A DNA stretch of 64,000 nucleotides from Massospora cicadina (Eukaryota > Entomophthoromycota > Entomophthoromycetes > Entomophthorales > Entomophthoraceae): positions 186,001-250,000 of the forward strand of contig JAKSZP010000002.1 of assembly GCA_022478985.1 (NCBI GenBank), written 5' to 3'. Position 1 is the first letter of the stretch. Every line of letters begins with the position of its first letter. The notes under the pieces were generated by a model, which worked only from the letters and a program-made list of their open reading frames with translations, was not told where the DNA came from and did not search any database. This document shows positions 35,700-47,249 of the stretch, in pieces. The position numbers and the translations under genes are program-made.

Positions 35700-37254
35700 A
35701 ATTGTCGATTGGTCCAGTTGAAATATTTTGGCTGTATTAAGCTCCTCCAATTCCTCCTTCTTATACATGAAGCTCATCTTGACTCCACTAGTCCACTAGG
35801 ACATTTGATAATCCCGGCATGTACTCTACCCAGAAGTCATAATGGACTAGCTTACATGCCATCTGGCCTGCCGCTGGTTCATCTTCCTGGGTTTACAATA
35901 GTATTCCACCGCTTTATGGTCCGTTTGAATAAAAAAGGATGTCAGGCATAGAGCAGGTGGTGCAGCCAATACCGCAAGGCTGCCATCACCACCAGCAGTT
36001 CCTTATCAAAAATTGGGTAGTTCATTCAGCAAAGAGCATTTAGCATCTAAACTAACACACATGCTGTTCCAGCCCGTCTTCCCATTCCTGAAGCAACACT
36101 GTACCTACAGCATAATTTGAGGCGTCATTTTCCACCAGAATGGCCTCTCATGGTCTGGATGGCCAATACAGGCGTGGTAAGTAACTAATTCCTCATTAAT
36201 TTAAATGCCTGCTCCTCTTTCCTTCCCCATAAGAACATGACATCCTGTTTTAGACGCTTGAGAGGTAAGGCCATTTGGGATAGATTTTTCACAAACCTAT
36301 AAAGGAAGTTCAACGTTCCCAAAAAAACTCCACACCCCTGTTTGATCATTAGGGACCTTCCATGCTCGCACTGCGTGCAGTTTATTTAACATACCCCAAT
36401 CCATTCTGGAAAACTACGTTGCCTAGGAACGTCACCAAGATTGATTGAATTCGCACTTAGAAGGTTTCAATCTCTGACCATTCTAGCCAATTGCCCCCAG
36501 AACTTCATGGACATCTCAGACATGATCCTCTAGGGATCGTGAAAATAATAAGATATCATCCATATAGGTGGCACAGCATTGACTGATCATCCCTCCAAGG
36601 ACATAGTCAATCATCCGCTGGAACTACTCTTGAGCATTCCTAAGACCATATGGTATCGCACATTACTGATACACCCCCAGGCGACACTTAAACGCTGTGT
36701 ATTACTGATGTTCCAGTCTCACCAGTACCTGATTTAATGTGCCTGTGCGGTCAAGCTTTGTAAAAACGGTGCATCTGGTAACCATTTGAGACTATCCTCC
36801 AACAAAGGCATTTGATTAGGATCAGGCTCAGTTACCATGTTTAGAGTCAGAAACCTACGCATAGGCGCAATTTTCCACTTGCTTTTGGCACCAGTATTAC
36901 AGGAGACACAACTAGTGACATAGAGGGCTCAATTAAACCTTTGTCTAACATTGCTTTCACATGGCCCTCCAACGCTTCTTTGGCTTGTTTGTTAAGTGGG
37001 TATACCGGACATCCCCTGGGAAGCTCTATCCCCTCCTTGAACCAGAATGAAAATGCAAAAGAACCCGTAGAGGAAAAAGGTGAGTTCCCAATAGTATCAA
37101 ATACACCAACAAAATCGCTATATTTGGCTGGTAGCTCTACCTCCTGCATTCCACCCAAGCTCCTGCGTCCACTATGAACATCGCTCCTGACCTCCATCTT
37201 CCATTTCATCTGAGGGCCCATCTGTTGTGTCAAGGTAATTTTCTTATGCGGCAA
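35700..37254 (-). pseudogene. Gy-D reverse transcriptase and RNase H
   Basis: Frame 37,254-36,847 has the pre-RT and RT start: LPAKYSDFVGVFDT, IELPRGCPVYPLNKQAKEAL, KGLIEPSMSLVVSPVILVPK and GKLRLCVGF. Further on, broken frames give YGLRNAQE and FQRMIDYVL, then the intact catalytic YMDDILLFSRSLEDHV at about 36,520-36,566. RNase H follows with NDASNYAVGTVLLQEWEDG near 36,060-36,130. Frameshifts and stops between the blocks make the polymerase non-functional even though the catalytic box is preserved. Confidence 0.8.
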
Positions 37255-37259
37255 ATAAA

Positions 37260-38400
37260 CCTGGGGCTGAAAGTGATGGCACCATCACATCCCCAATACC
37301 ACAGGATGGGCCAGATTTTTGATCACACTGAAGCCCTATTTTAACCAAAATCAGGTTCTTCCAAACAGCTACCAAAGGCTATAAACGCCAAGAGGGAGTT
37401 CTCCTCAACAAATCAGTGAACACCACCTCAGGACCCTTCTTCATTTCCAACTTCAAACGTTATGCCAAGGTGAATCTCACATAGTTTTTCCTCAGCCGTT
37501 GTATCCACCATGGCCAACACCTTCATTTTCCAACCTCGCAGATATAACTTCGCTGGATTGAATACCTGAGGATAAAGCAAAGAAGTATATTTAATGTATA
37601 AAGCATTCTCAGATAGCAAATTTGCAGGTAAGGTAGGTCTAGGACTATAACTCTTCCCGGGACCCTGAACTCCTGTTCTTCCCAACTCCTCACTGTTTCC
37701 CTGATGGAACCTTCCATGGATACCTCCAAAATTCCTGGGTGAACCCTGCGAACCTCCTTGACCTCCACTAGCCACTGCGGGTGACGCCCCTTCCCAGAGA
37801 CATAGAATCTTCCCGCTAGTTTCACACCAAGATTAATTGTTTCCCAACCTGCACCGCCAATGTAATTTCTTCCACCAACATACTCTGAACTTTAGCAGCC
37901 ACAATGGAGGCTAACATATCCGCTTTCAGCCCCTTTCAAAACATTTGCGATTATTGTGAATCTGAGACTTGTGCTGCTTTCGCCAAAGGTCAGAAAATCA
38001 GCACATATTCTTTAACCAATCATCACCCCTGACACACCGTCAGCAGAGATGACCACGTCTTGTCCTTTGCCTCATCCGGACAGGCAGCCCAGTCAATCCA
38101 ATTGACACATTCATCCTTGAATCCTGGGAGGCGACCTTGCTCCTCAATCAACTCTTGCACCCACCCTGCCAGATCTGAGTATAGTTCCTCCACAATTTGT
38201 GCAATCTTCAGCGAGAAAGGGGTTCCTCTCCCGTCACCTGGGCAAATTGCAACTGAAAATAAATCCATAACACCACTTGGTGAATCTTCTCCAAATCTTC
38301 CATGGGCAATGCCGCCTGACCTTTTGGAGATGTAGATCCTCCTTGGCTCTCCTCCATCTTCACAGGAATTGTGCAACATAATCAAATCACCTCTCTTAAA
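37260..38400 (-). pseudogene. Gy-D gag and protease region
   Basis: Frame 38,385-38,023 begins near the left edge of the 5' LTR and contains VEELYSDLAGWVQELIEEQG and WIDWAACPDEAK, fitting a gag capsid N-terminus (compare SPxxW/WAAxLxDPxR-type gags). Frames 37,825-37,523 and 37,775-37,428 occupy the protease position; I see no clean DSG/DTG motif, so the protease call rests on order. Both lie between the 5' LTR and the RT on the same strand. Confidence 0.5.
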
Positions 38401-38524
38401 ATGTTAGTGAAAAACTCATCATCATTACTGTCAACACATGGCGATACTATTCCTCCCCATCTGTGCCATCACCTCTTCTTGGGGCCCCCAAAAACTGACA
38501 GAAATGTATTTGAGTTGTGTCTAA

Positions 38525-39177
38525 TGTAACGGGTGTGTTTTCACTAATATGCTACGAATAAATTGTGAAGTAAGAGCCATGTTACTGACCATACTAGGGA
38601 TAGGCCTGTTGACGCCCATCCCCAAACTCTTCCGCCATGCCTCATCGTTGCCACATATTCCTGCACCACTATTTTCATGACGCTTCACATCAATAGCAGG
38701 CTCTAGGACCAGGAAAGGTTCAAGAATGATGCCAACGTCAAGCCAAGCTCACTGGTTGAGCTCAAGATTCCAATATGATTTTTTAATAATTTTAATAAAA
38801 AATATTTCTTTATAAGCAAGCGATCATTTTTTTATTTTAATTTTCTGTTTTTTATAGAAGATGCAACTGGCCCTTCAGGGCTGCGACATCCTCCAATAAA
38901 TAGCACTTTGCAAGTATTGAATAAGCTCCTCCTATACTAAGCTCCCCCAAACACCATCCAGAACATAGCTTGTAAAGACCTCACATCTTACAGGATCATC
39001 ATCCACGCTGTGCATAAGCCCAACATCATTTCATGGATGCATTTTGGGTTTGAGATGTCGAATTTCACTAGCTCCAACTTCCCCAAGTTTTAGGCTCTTT
39101 GGATTAGAGCAACACTCAGATTGAACGCCACCCAATCTGAAGCAGTGTAAGGATCATGTGACTCATGATTCATTACA
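38525..39177 (-). repeat. Gy-D 5' LTR
   Basis: 653 bp, the upstream LTR of the minus-strand element; partner of 33,621-34,272. The sequence just inside (38,500-38,524) is the primer-binding region, but I could not match it to a particular tRNA. Confidence 0.85.
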
Positions 39178-39570
39178 ATCTTGTAGTTATTACCACTTTT
39201 CTTGGTGCAACAGTTCTCTTGACTGACACCAAAGTTTGAAAATGGGCTCAAAGCTGTAAACAAGTGAAGAGTTTGGGAAACGAAAAGATAGGGGAAACAG
39301 ACTAAATTATTTAGTTAGAAAGCGGCAATATTTATAGGGCATGTGGGACTTGATGCACAGGGACCTTCACGACAATGTACAATCAGGATCTTTTACTGCC
39401 TTCCAGCATGACCGCCTGGTTGGCGCCATCTAAGTTCTATGTTGTCCTCATGACTGCAGCAATAGGTGTTAAGCCTCTTAGGGTTCAGAAAATGGGGATG
39501 TAATACTGAAGGCATCTCAATTGCTTCTCATGTGCGTGATGCTTCTTGATCATATCTATTATTGGTAATT
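39178..39570 (-). repeat. Right part of the Gy-C 5' LTR
   Basis: Similar to 16,120-16,560 as described there, beginning exactly at the outer edge of Gy-D. Approximate right edge. Confidence 0.5.
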
Positions 39571-40720
39571 TAGGGTAAGGTTCCATTTATTCTGGCTCAA
39601 TAGTTGACTTAATTTAGCTAATTTAAAGTAGGTATTCTATATCGTTAATCATTCAAATCCTTTTAGTTGGTATCATCATTAGTTCAGATGCTGGTATCTA
39701 TATTGACTCATCCAATATAATTTTTCACATTAGTTACAAAACCGTCCAATATGGCCTCATTTATTGAGGCTTTCTGAGGTAAGGCTCCTAAACTCAGGTT
39801 TCAGTTGGGCGGTTTAATTCCAGTATTCAATGAAGGACTAGATCCAGTTCTCACCAACCATTCTGCCTGGGACACTCAGTTGGGTCCATTAGAACAGGTG
39901 GGTGTAAAGCTATCTACATAAGCACAATACTCCAGTGATCATTTTGGAGGGATAGTAGGTGCAGTGAACAGGTTCTTCACTGAAGCAAATTTTTGTGGTG
40001 TGTTGAATGACAAGTCACCGTGCCGTTTATCTCTTTCCTAGAGGGCCTGTTCTGCCCAGGCTGCTGTGGTGAGTATAATGGTTCCAAATGATGCCATTTA
40101 ACTCCTCATCCTATTGCTTCCCCTTCCCTTGACCTGGAGCCAGTTGGGGAAACAGTTCCTATTAAGGACCTAGTGCCATTTAATCCCTTGGAGCCCAAGT
40201 TGTTGTTTCTAATGCAAAGAATTTAAGAAGGTTCTTCCCATGGAAGGCTCTATTTTCTTTCCCAATCCCAAATTCCTAGTTGACTAAGAAATTATTACTG
40301 AACATACAGTGATGTACCAAATGTGGCTAATAAAATAGTGGTTTCTTATTTTTTTGTCTGTAAATCTTTTTGGATTTGCACAGATTGTCAATTGAGGCAT
40401 TTGCGGATGCAGGCGTGGCCATTAAATTTATAAAGTCTATAATTGACACATGCTTTGGCTTTGGATTGATCCTGAAAATGAGTGTGGCAGTGTTTGGGCA
40501 CATCTTCTGCTCCAATGGCATCATATAAGATTTGGCGCTACATCGATGAATCCCCCTTGGGTTGGGACCATCTAGTACTAAAAAAAGATTTGGCGCTCAG
40601 TACCTTTTTTGTGACCAGTTCCGTTTCTGTAATAAGAAAGCCAAAATGTTAGATCTGCTCTTTCTGGTTATTATAAGGTTGGGTGGTGGAATCAACATCA
40701 GGTTAACATAAACCTGGACT
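39570..40720 (+). other. Decayed plus-strand frame of unknown origin
   Basis: A translation starting at ATG 39,751 (MASFIEAF, then a stop) continues in the same frame as KAPKLRFQLGGLIPVFNEGL and DPVLTNHSAWDTQLGPLEQ. Near 40,396-40,530 another frame reads IEAFADAGVAIKFIKSIID and ends at TAA. It looks like a retrotransposon gag-type or other ORF in decay, but I recognise no domain. The frame is interrupted at 40,540 by m3. Confidence 0.35.
40540..40585 (+). mobile_element. Mini-retroposon footprint m3 (46 nt)
   Basis: The longest of the m set. It begins ACATCGATGAATCCCCCTT and ends ACCATCTAGTACTAAAAAA. The 12-13-bp repeats (A)AGATTTGGCGCT at 40,527-40,539 and 40,585-40,597 flank it. Its upstream part, with GATG and CCCCCTT, parallels GATGCGTGG...CCCCCTTTT in the K elements. 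Confidence 0.85.
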
Positions 40721-41498
40721 TTTTCTTATTGGACTTTTTGGTTGCTTACATTATAAATCTTTCTTACAGATTAATTATTTTGAAGTTAGTTGATAATAAA
40801 ATCTATTGTTTGATAATATTTGCTGAATACATCATTATTGTAACTATCCAAAGGATTTAATCTGATGATAATTTTTAATTGATGTTTTGCTGGGAACATT
40901 CAAGACAATGTTAATCAATATTATAATGTTATCTTGACAGCCAATATTTGGGTTTCCATGGCGGATTATTCAGACAGAGGCACTAAATTATTTGGGTTTT
41001 TTATAGAGCTACTGAAGCATTTAACGCTTGTTTTGGCAGTAGTTATTAGTCTTACTAAGCAACATGGCCTCTATAACATTTTGTTTGGTTATTGAAATGA
41101 AGGGATGGATGCAGATTTGTAGAGGTTACATTACTGAGGAGTAATTGAGGCGAAGGAATCCGCCATTAGTCAGATCTTTAGATCTGAGGGTCAAACGTTT
41201 TGGGAGGAAGATCAGTTGATTTTTAGTGAGTCAGCTTAAAAGTTGTGTACCTTTTCCCTATAAAACCCATATATATATATCTACTATGAAGCAGAACTCA
41301 ACTTATATATTATTATATCTACTTCTAAATTGAAGATTGAAGAGAATAAAGTTCTCTAGTTGCCTTTCTCAAGTTACAGTTTATCAAAGTGGATTTGAGA
41401 CCACTTACACTGAAACTCAAATTAATAATAGATGTTATATGACTAGTGTTCTTAATAGTTTACAACCAGACTGTGCAGTAAAATACCCAAATTTTACA
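40720..41498 (+). repeat. Gy-E 5' LTR
   Basis: Matches 49,112-49,920. Shared landmarks include a TCTATTGTTTG block, TTAATTGAGGCGAAGGAATCCGC in two halves, and a promoter-like CCCTATAAAACCC (41,258-41,271) that could be the TATA box. Right after the end, TTGGTGCTCACTACAGGG (41,500-41,517) is in the primer-binding position. Confidence 0.7.
41258..41271 (+). promoter_or_regulatory. Likely TATA box of Gy-E LTR
   Basis: CCCTATAAAACCC is kept in both LTRs (here and near 49,638-49,650) while much around it has diverged. In LTR elements such a box directs transcription of the genomic RNA. Confidence 0.45.
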
Positions 41499-41559
41499 CT
41501 TGGTGCTCACTACAGGGACTTTTGAGCCTTGTAAATAAAAGATTTATGTCTTCAAATCA

Positions 41560-43250
41560 GGGTGAGATCCAGAAGCTATGAAAGGGTATGGAGATCATGA
41601 ACAAAACCAACCTAATGTCAGCAGCTCAGGGCAATTTATCTATATTGTAGGATCATGTTGCCAAGGTGGAAAAGGAAGCCAACCTTGTCACGGAAGCCTG
41701 TAACGCGTTATTTAGGAAAAAATACAAATTAGAGCAAAAATAGACCAAGGGTGAGAAGTACCTACTACTGTTCAAAGTAGCATTTTAAAGGGGAGCTGTT
41801 AAATTGGCTGTTACAAGAGAATCAAGGTTAGCTCCTGAAACTAGTAAAAGTAATATAAAAACATCAAATTACTTGTATTCATGCGGAAACTGAAATTGGT
41901 AATCAGATTATATGAAGATGAAAGCAATACAGGGAGTATTCAGCCCACCAAACTTATGCCAAGTGCTTATGCCACCATTTCAGCAATGACCCCCAACAAC
42001 ACACCAACTGGCGCCAAAATGGCTAGCCGCTCTGCTCATCCTGCAAATTAGCCTGTGGAAACTGAAGAATTTTAGGCCATTATAATATAGCTAACATTTC
42101 AACAGAATAATGCCCCAGCTTTCTTCAGATCCTCAAAATGACCATGTTCAATTGCAGCGATCACCAAAAATCTATTACTATAACCAATTGTTTGAATACC
42201 CCTTGTCTAAATTTGGTATTACCACATTTGAAGGGGGAGAACGGTCATATTATGGGGCGAAAAAAGTGATTATATAAGAAATTTGGAAGCCCTGAATGAA
42301 TGACTAATTAAAAGCAAGAGTTCATGGGAATAAAATTTCAAAAAAATGAAACCTTAGAAAGATTCGAAGATTGTTTCTATAAAGAGGCGCACATTTTGAC
42401 AGGAACTGATAAAATGAGCAATTTTGATCCTCACATTGCAATGAAGGTAGAGCTACGATCTTATCTGGGAATTAAACCAATCATTACGTCAGCATTATTA
42501 ATAATATTACCACCTTTCAAATGGTGGAGAACCTGAAAACTTTGTCTACTTTCAATGCACCAAATCGGTGTAAAACAACAAATGCCTTTTAACTCCATTT
42601 TGGCAAAAAAAACCTGATTAAAAAAGGATTTTGCCTCTAGATGGGGAAATACCCCAATGGACCAAAATGGCCTAATAATATGCCGCGCATCACTTGAAAC
42701 AGATGCTTAAACACTGGACTTTATGCTACTCATTTCTAAAGTAAGAAACTAAGGATCAGGTGACCTTCGTTGAGGAAAAAATGCCTTTGAGAAATCAGGA
42801 AAAGGCCCTGCAGTATATAAGAGGAAAAGTTTTGGATATTCAGGTTGCTCAGTTCCACCAGATAAGCTCCAAGAAATTGAAACCTCTGACCTTTCGCCAA
42901 AGAACCTGATATAAATTTCTCACAGAAGAGAAAGGGTTAAATATCAATGTGATATTTTGAGCAAAATTAAAGGTAAAAATACCAAAATTATATAAGTAGT
43001 TGCTTGACCTTACGCTCACCACTTATTTAAAATGGCAAAAATGCTGTATATGAAAATGAATTGCTAACAACGAAGTTGGAAGATGTTAACATTCCAATCC
43101 TAGTCGCTACTATCAAGGATTCGTTTCCTAGTTTATCCGCCCAAAATGTTCACACTCTGGATGTGGCAACCAATGCTGCTATACATTCAGTAAACAATAT
43201 TTCCTTATACTCTGAGTTTGATTATAATGTCATTTTGAGTTAAGTAAAAG
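41560..43250 (+). pseudogene. Gy-E gag remnant
   Basis: The best-kept part is 42,324-42,536, with ETLERFEDCFYKEAHILTGT and DPHIAMKVELRSYLGI, fitting a Gypsy capsid. A shifted frame then continues as FQMVENLKTLSTFNAPNR. The frame at 43,061-43,243 contains VEMINIPILVATIKDS-like sequence (as read, LEDVNIPILVATIKDSFPSL) followed by VATNAAIHSV, which could be the spacer before the protease. No knuckle motif survives. Stops are frequent. Confidence 0.55.
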
Positions 43251-43329
43251 TAAGGGCTATTATAGATAATTATTCACCAATCAATATCGCTTATACCAAA
43301 CTAGTAAAACGTTGAAATTTTTGCCAGAT

Positions 43330-45400
43330 ATACCACATCAAAAGCAGTATGGGATAGCTGAGCCTAACCCTACTACTTTCTTTGGGCTTATTGTGCCTTA
43401 GCTTTTTGTTTTGGATCTCTAGTAGTGTCTGATTCAGAGATTGTCAACCCTAATCAAAAATTATAATATTCTCATTTGTCACTGACTTCATATGAAAGTA
43501 TGGAATAGATTGAGACTTTGATGAGAATAGTTCAGTGATTTTGGGTCAGACGTTGCCATTGCTCTATCATCAAAAGGGACGTGATCACTATAACATTGAA
43601 AAAAATTATAAATAAGATGTATAAAGACAACATCATTCAGTTAGTTATAAACTAATTGGAAAAAAGATCTGGATGCTATCAAAATGGTTATAAATTGAAG
43701 GAATTTAATCTGAGTAGAAAAGAAATTGACCATAATGCCTGGGATGCAGACAGTGGTCAATACTGGACTGTCATTGAACTTGCCATGCAATTATATGTCA
43801 AAATCGAGGATCCCTGGTGAAGATCAATAATTAAACCTTAAGTAGCTCCATGCATACTAATTTATGGCCTTGGAGAAATTTTTATCCTATTATCTAATCA
43901 AGGAAAGCCCCCTATTGAAAACAAGTGAATCAAGTATATGCAACTGCTCAATTTATTCCAATACCGGAGCTTTGTAATTTATATGAATTTGGGTAATTAA
44001 AGGAGTCAGAAATACTGGATTTGGATAAAAGCATTCAGATTTTAGTCACATGGGAACAATTAAAAAGATAACATTGAATCATAAAAACGAGATATTAACT
44101 TAGAAATGATCCCAAATTATACTTGTGCAAAATGACCATGATTTAGGGTGTGTGGAAAATGTAATACATTGAAATGACACTGGATATGCCGCACTGATTA
44201 GAATGAGGTAAATTTGGAGATCCTGGGTGGCTGAAACATTAGTTGCCAAAGAAATAAGAATTTGTTAGAGCACAGATTTCTTGTGACTTTGTCCAGTCCG
44301 TGAGCTAGCATAAGATTTTTTTGCCAAAAAAGGAGGACAGGTCAAACAGGGTTGTGATTAACTATCATCATCTTAATAAAACTATGAAAAAGGATCCTTA
44401 TCCCTTGCCAAAAATTAATGAATAGTTGGATCAGTTAGTCAGGTCAAAATTCTTTCTTTTAATGGAGCTCATCTTGGGATATTTGAAAATCAAAATGTCA
44501 CCTGAATACTAGGAGAAGTGTGTCATAATAACAGCACAAGGGTTATACCAACCTACGAGGATGTATTAAGGCTTGTTTAATGCTCCACATCTTTTCAAAG
44601 GGCTATAAATACTATATTATGCGACCTCAAGTTATCCTGTGTTCTAGTCTATCTATTTGACAACAAAGACTTTATCAAATGTAAACGTAGCACTTGCAAC
44701 ACTTAAAGGAAGATTACAAGAAACTGGTCCCCTAATCTCAAAATCAGACCCAGAAAAATGTCACTTCTATAAGGAGTAGTTACAATATTTTGGCTTACTA
44801 TAAACGCAGTTGAATTAAAAACCTCAAAAACAAAAGATTGAAGCTATTGAGTGGATGTTGCCGCCAAAGAGAGTTTACAATAATAAAGTTTCCTTAGAAA
44901 AAGGCAATTATTGTTGCCGTTTCATTAAGACTTTGAAGTATTTTGTGGATTAATTATTTCATCTTCTTAAAGAACTGAAAAAGGGTTTGAATGGAATGAG
45001 ATGTCCCGAGGTGCAATTGAGAAACTAAAGAGATGATTGATGAATATCACAATACTAAATATCTAAATAAAGATCAATTGGCTAATATACAAAGAGGATG
45101 CATTGCTTACAGCAATAGGTGCCATACTTAATCAAGTAGATAAACAAAGTGAAGAGCACCAAGTGACCTAAAGCTGTACCTTTGTGAAGGCGCAAGATAC
45201 TTTACAGTAATTGAGCACAAATTTCTTATAGCTATCTACTTTTTCAAGCAATCATATGTTTAAATTTGTAGGATTTATTTCAAGGTTGTAACAGATTGTG
45301 AATTTCTTCATTGGTTGCATAATTTATAACCTGAGAGGAATGTTTCTTTTGCTTTTATAGCTATAGTTGAAGCCAAACTTGTATTAAAAATACAAAACAT
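43330..45400 (+). pseudogene. Gy-E RT and RNase H remnant
   Basis: RT blocks read across frames near 44,345-44,700: RVVINYHHLNKTMKKDPYPL and PKINE, KFFLLMELILGYLKIKM, EKCVIITAQGLYQPTRMY, FNAPHLF, and SCVLVYLFDN in place of the VYLDD catalytic box, so one catalytic residue is lost. RNase H follows with ARYFTVIEHKFLIAIYFFKQ (45,190-45,250) and FKVVTDCEFLHWLHNL (45,280-45,330), then is cut near 45,400 by K2. The 43.3-44.3 kb stretch holds the protease-to-RT linker in decayed form. Confidence 0.75.
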
Positions 45401-45510
45401 GACCGCTTGAACGAGCAAAAACCTTAAAAGGTTGATGATTTTGACGCCCACTGCCATGGAATGGGGTGGTGGTGCGCCACCTACTGGTGTGTTTTGACCG
45501 CCACTGAAGC

Positions 45511-46225
45511 ATGGTCGAGATGGATCTGCTTGCCCTCCAAATGCTACCAGGCATTATGTCCTCTCAGGACTTGGCCCACCACCTCACAAGCTTCCAAGTG
45601 GTTCTCCAGAGCCTTTTGGTGCTCCCATGGAAAAATTTTCATCTCAGCCTCCAGGTCAAATATGTGAATCTTTTCCCATACATAAGTGCGGCCATCATCA
45701 AGATGGCCACACCAGTTTATAAACCTACTTGCTTTATTGATTTTCACCCTTTCAAGGGTATTTTAATCTTGACTTCCATTCTGAAGAGATGCAACAGCAT
45801 CATCTAAGCTACCATTAATGTTTAAAAATATTCCTCATCCTATCATTCACACACATCTCCTGGATGAGGCCACATTATTTGTCCAGTTTGTCAGGTTGCC
45901 TCTCACCTTTCTCCCCAAAAGCCTCCACCATGAGCTCATGGAGGGTTCGGCCATTTATGGCGCAGATCCTGTGCTGCAATTTGTGGTTCCAAATGGAGCA
46001 GATCATTTGGCTAAGCCGCATGCCTTTATGACAATCTTCCCAATCCATCATGAAACCCATCTTGAATTTCCCCCTTGCACAGTGATCAAATCCGCCCCTG
46101 ATCACCCATTCTGGGCGCACGTCAAGGACAGCCACGCCATTTGCCCCTTGTGCTTCAATATTGATCACTCAAAGCGCAAGTGCCCTATAGTTCCACCTTT
46201 GCCACTTCAGCCGCTCCCCCTCTGA
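45511..46225 (+). pseudogene. K2 ORF1-like protein with zinc knuckle
   Basis: Two overlapping frames (45,511-45,807 and 45,818-46,225), separated by a frameshift or stop near 45,810, form one protein. It starts MVEMDLLALQMLPG and ends with a knuckle CPLCFNIDHSKRKC (C-x2-C-x4-H-x4-C) and a Pro/Leu tail. The order HxEFPP, DHPFWAHV, knuckle resembles the C-terminal part of LINE ORF1 in L-4 (a PP block before CTHC). It is likely an RNA-binding gag-like protein. Unlike L-2 to L-4, no ORF2 follows. Confidence 0.6.
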
Positions 46226-46623
46226 TGTCAGCTCAGATGCTGCTACACCCAAATTTTTTTAGTAGGGCTCAATACTTTCGCCTCCAACCTCAGCGAATTC
46301 TGGCATGGCTTCCAAAGCCTCAGCCAATCAAAACTCTAAAATTTAAGTAAATACACCAACCTGAGATGATGGAAAAACAGTTACAGCTGAGCTGTTGTGG
46401 TCAACAGTTTGTGAGCAATCAGGTGTGTCTAACTTGCCAACTCCAGTGGCTGGGCCAGATTTAGCCAAGTCAAATTTTTTTTAGTGTCTTTATTGGATTA
46501 ACAAAATGATTGGTCATATAACGTTAAACCAGATTTTACATTTAAGGATCAACTCAATCCTTAAAATTGCGCCCCTGCTGTTTCATCATAAAAATGGTTT
46601 TCCATTTATAAAAATATAAATAA

Positions 46624-47030
46624 AATGGCAGTCAAAGTCACTGCAGCTCCTGCTAACACCCTACTCTGCCAGCAACTCCATGGGGCAATGAAGCCATGGT
46701 TGAGGGTATTCTTATCCCCAATTTCCTTCATGATTTTAAGGAAGATGCAAAATATAAGATTGAGGAGCTCACTTTTGGTGTAAGCCATGCATGCATTGAC
46801 GTGGAAAAAACTTCTCTTTTTAACCCCGATTATCTTGAAACCTTCCAGCACATTAAGTCTTTCACTTTTGTGCCAGTTCTCATCACTTTCGCTGAGCATC
46901 AAATTGCTCAATACATTGAGGCGATGGACACTGCTGGCCTCATAAATGAAGAAAACCCACAACTATACCTCCTTATGCTCCATGTTACTGATGCTCCAGC
47001 CCAATGCTGTCCGCCTTGGTCTACCAGATA
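46624..47030 (+). pseudogene. K2 second reading frame, unknown protein
   Basis: The frame starts at ATG 46,624 (MAVKVTAAPANTLLCQQLHG), shifts by one base near 46,690 and continues as MVEGILIPNFLHDFKEDAKY to LINEENPQLYLLML. A one-base loss near 46,990 spoils the end. In K1 the same frame ends NPMLSAMVNQLK and a stop. Comparing K1 and K2 over about 46 codons by hand, I count roughly 14 third-position, 6 first-position and 5 second-position differences. That pattern is expected of a sequence that was once under protein selection. I recognise no family. Confidence 0.5.
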
Positions 47031-47249
47031 AAGTGGGCGCTGGAAAAAAGTTTCCTAAAAGCTTCCTCCCCTTCCGATATTGCTTTCTAGGCTGTTAGCT
47101 AAGGTGTCATGTTGGAATTTTTTATTTCTATTAATCCCTTTGTTTGGCCCATTTGAAAAAAAGATGCGTGGCAGCTCCCCCTTTTGGGTTGGGCACCACT
47201 GGTGCTAAAAAAGAGAACCTGAGGGAGTCTAGCACCATTGATCCTTCAA

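Larger units (their letters stand above)
33621..39177 (-). mobile_element. Gypsy element Gy-D with two LTRs
   Basis: A 5.56-kb minus-strand LTR retrotransposon bounded by LTRs of 652 and 653 bp that begin TGTAACGGG and end CATTACA. Domain order on the minus strand is gag, protease region, RT, RNase H, integrase. A purine-rich tract GGGGGTGA lies directly before the 3' LTR (34,273-34,280, minus strand). The 5-bp flanks, ATACT and ATCTT, do not match cleanly. The LTRs differ by perhaps one base in five by eye, so the insertion is old. Confidence 0.85.
45431..47212 (+). mobile_element. K2: 1.8-kb non-autonomous retroposon
   Basis: It splits the Gy-E RNase H/linker region; Gypsy sequence resumes near 47,250. 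It ends in GGGTTGGGCACCACTGGTGC, CTAAAAAA at 47,207-47,212. Possible decayed TSDs are GAG(CAAA)AACCTTAAAAGG before and GAGAACCTGAGGGAG after. It has two reading frames (45,511-46,225 and about 46,624-47,030) and no endonuclease or RT. GC content is higher than the surrounding Gypsy sequence. It could instead be two adjacent insertions, a LINE ORF1 fragment plus a shorter 3' element. Confidence 0.6.

Noticed and set aside
33616..39182. A 5-bp target duplication for Gy-D (ATACT left, ATCTT right)
   Set aside because: Only three of five bases agree, no better than chance for an old element, so no TSD is claimed.
46249..46490. Two T-runs followed by AGT inside K2 (near 46,251 and 46,471), as in minus-strand m copies
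   Set aside because: Beyond TTTTTTTAGT the sequences do not continue as the m or K 3' end, and no TSD was found.
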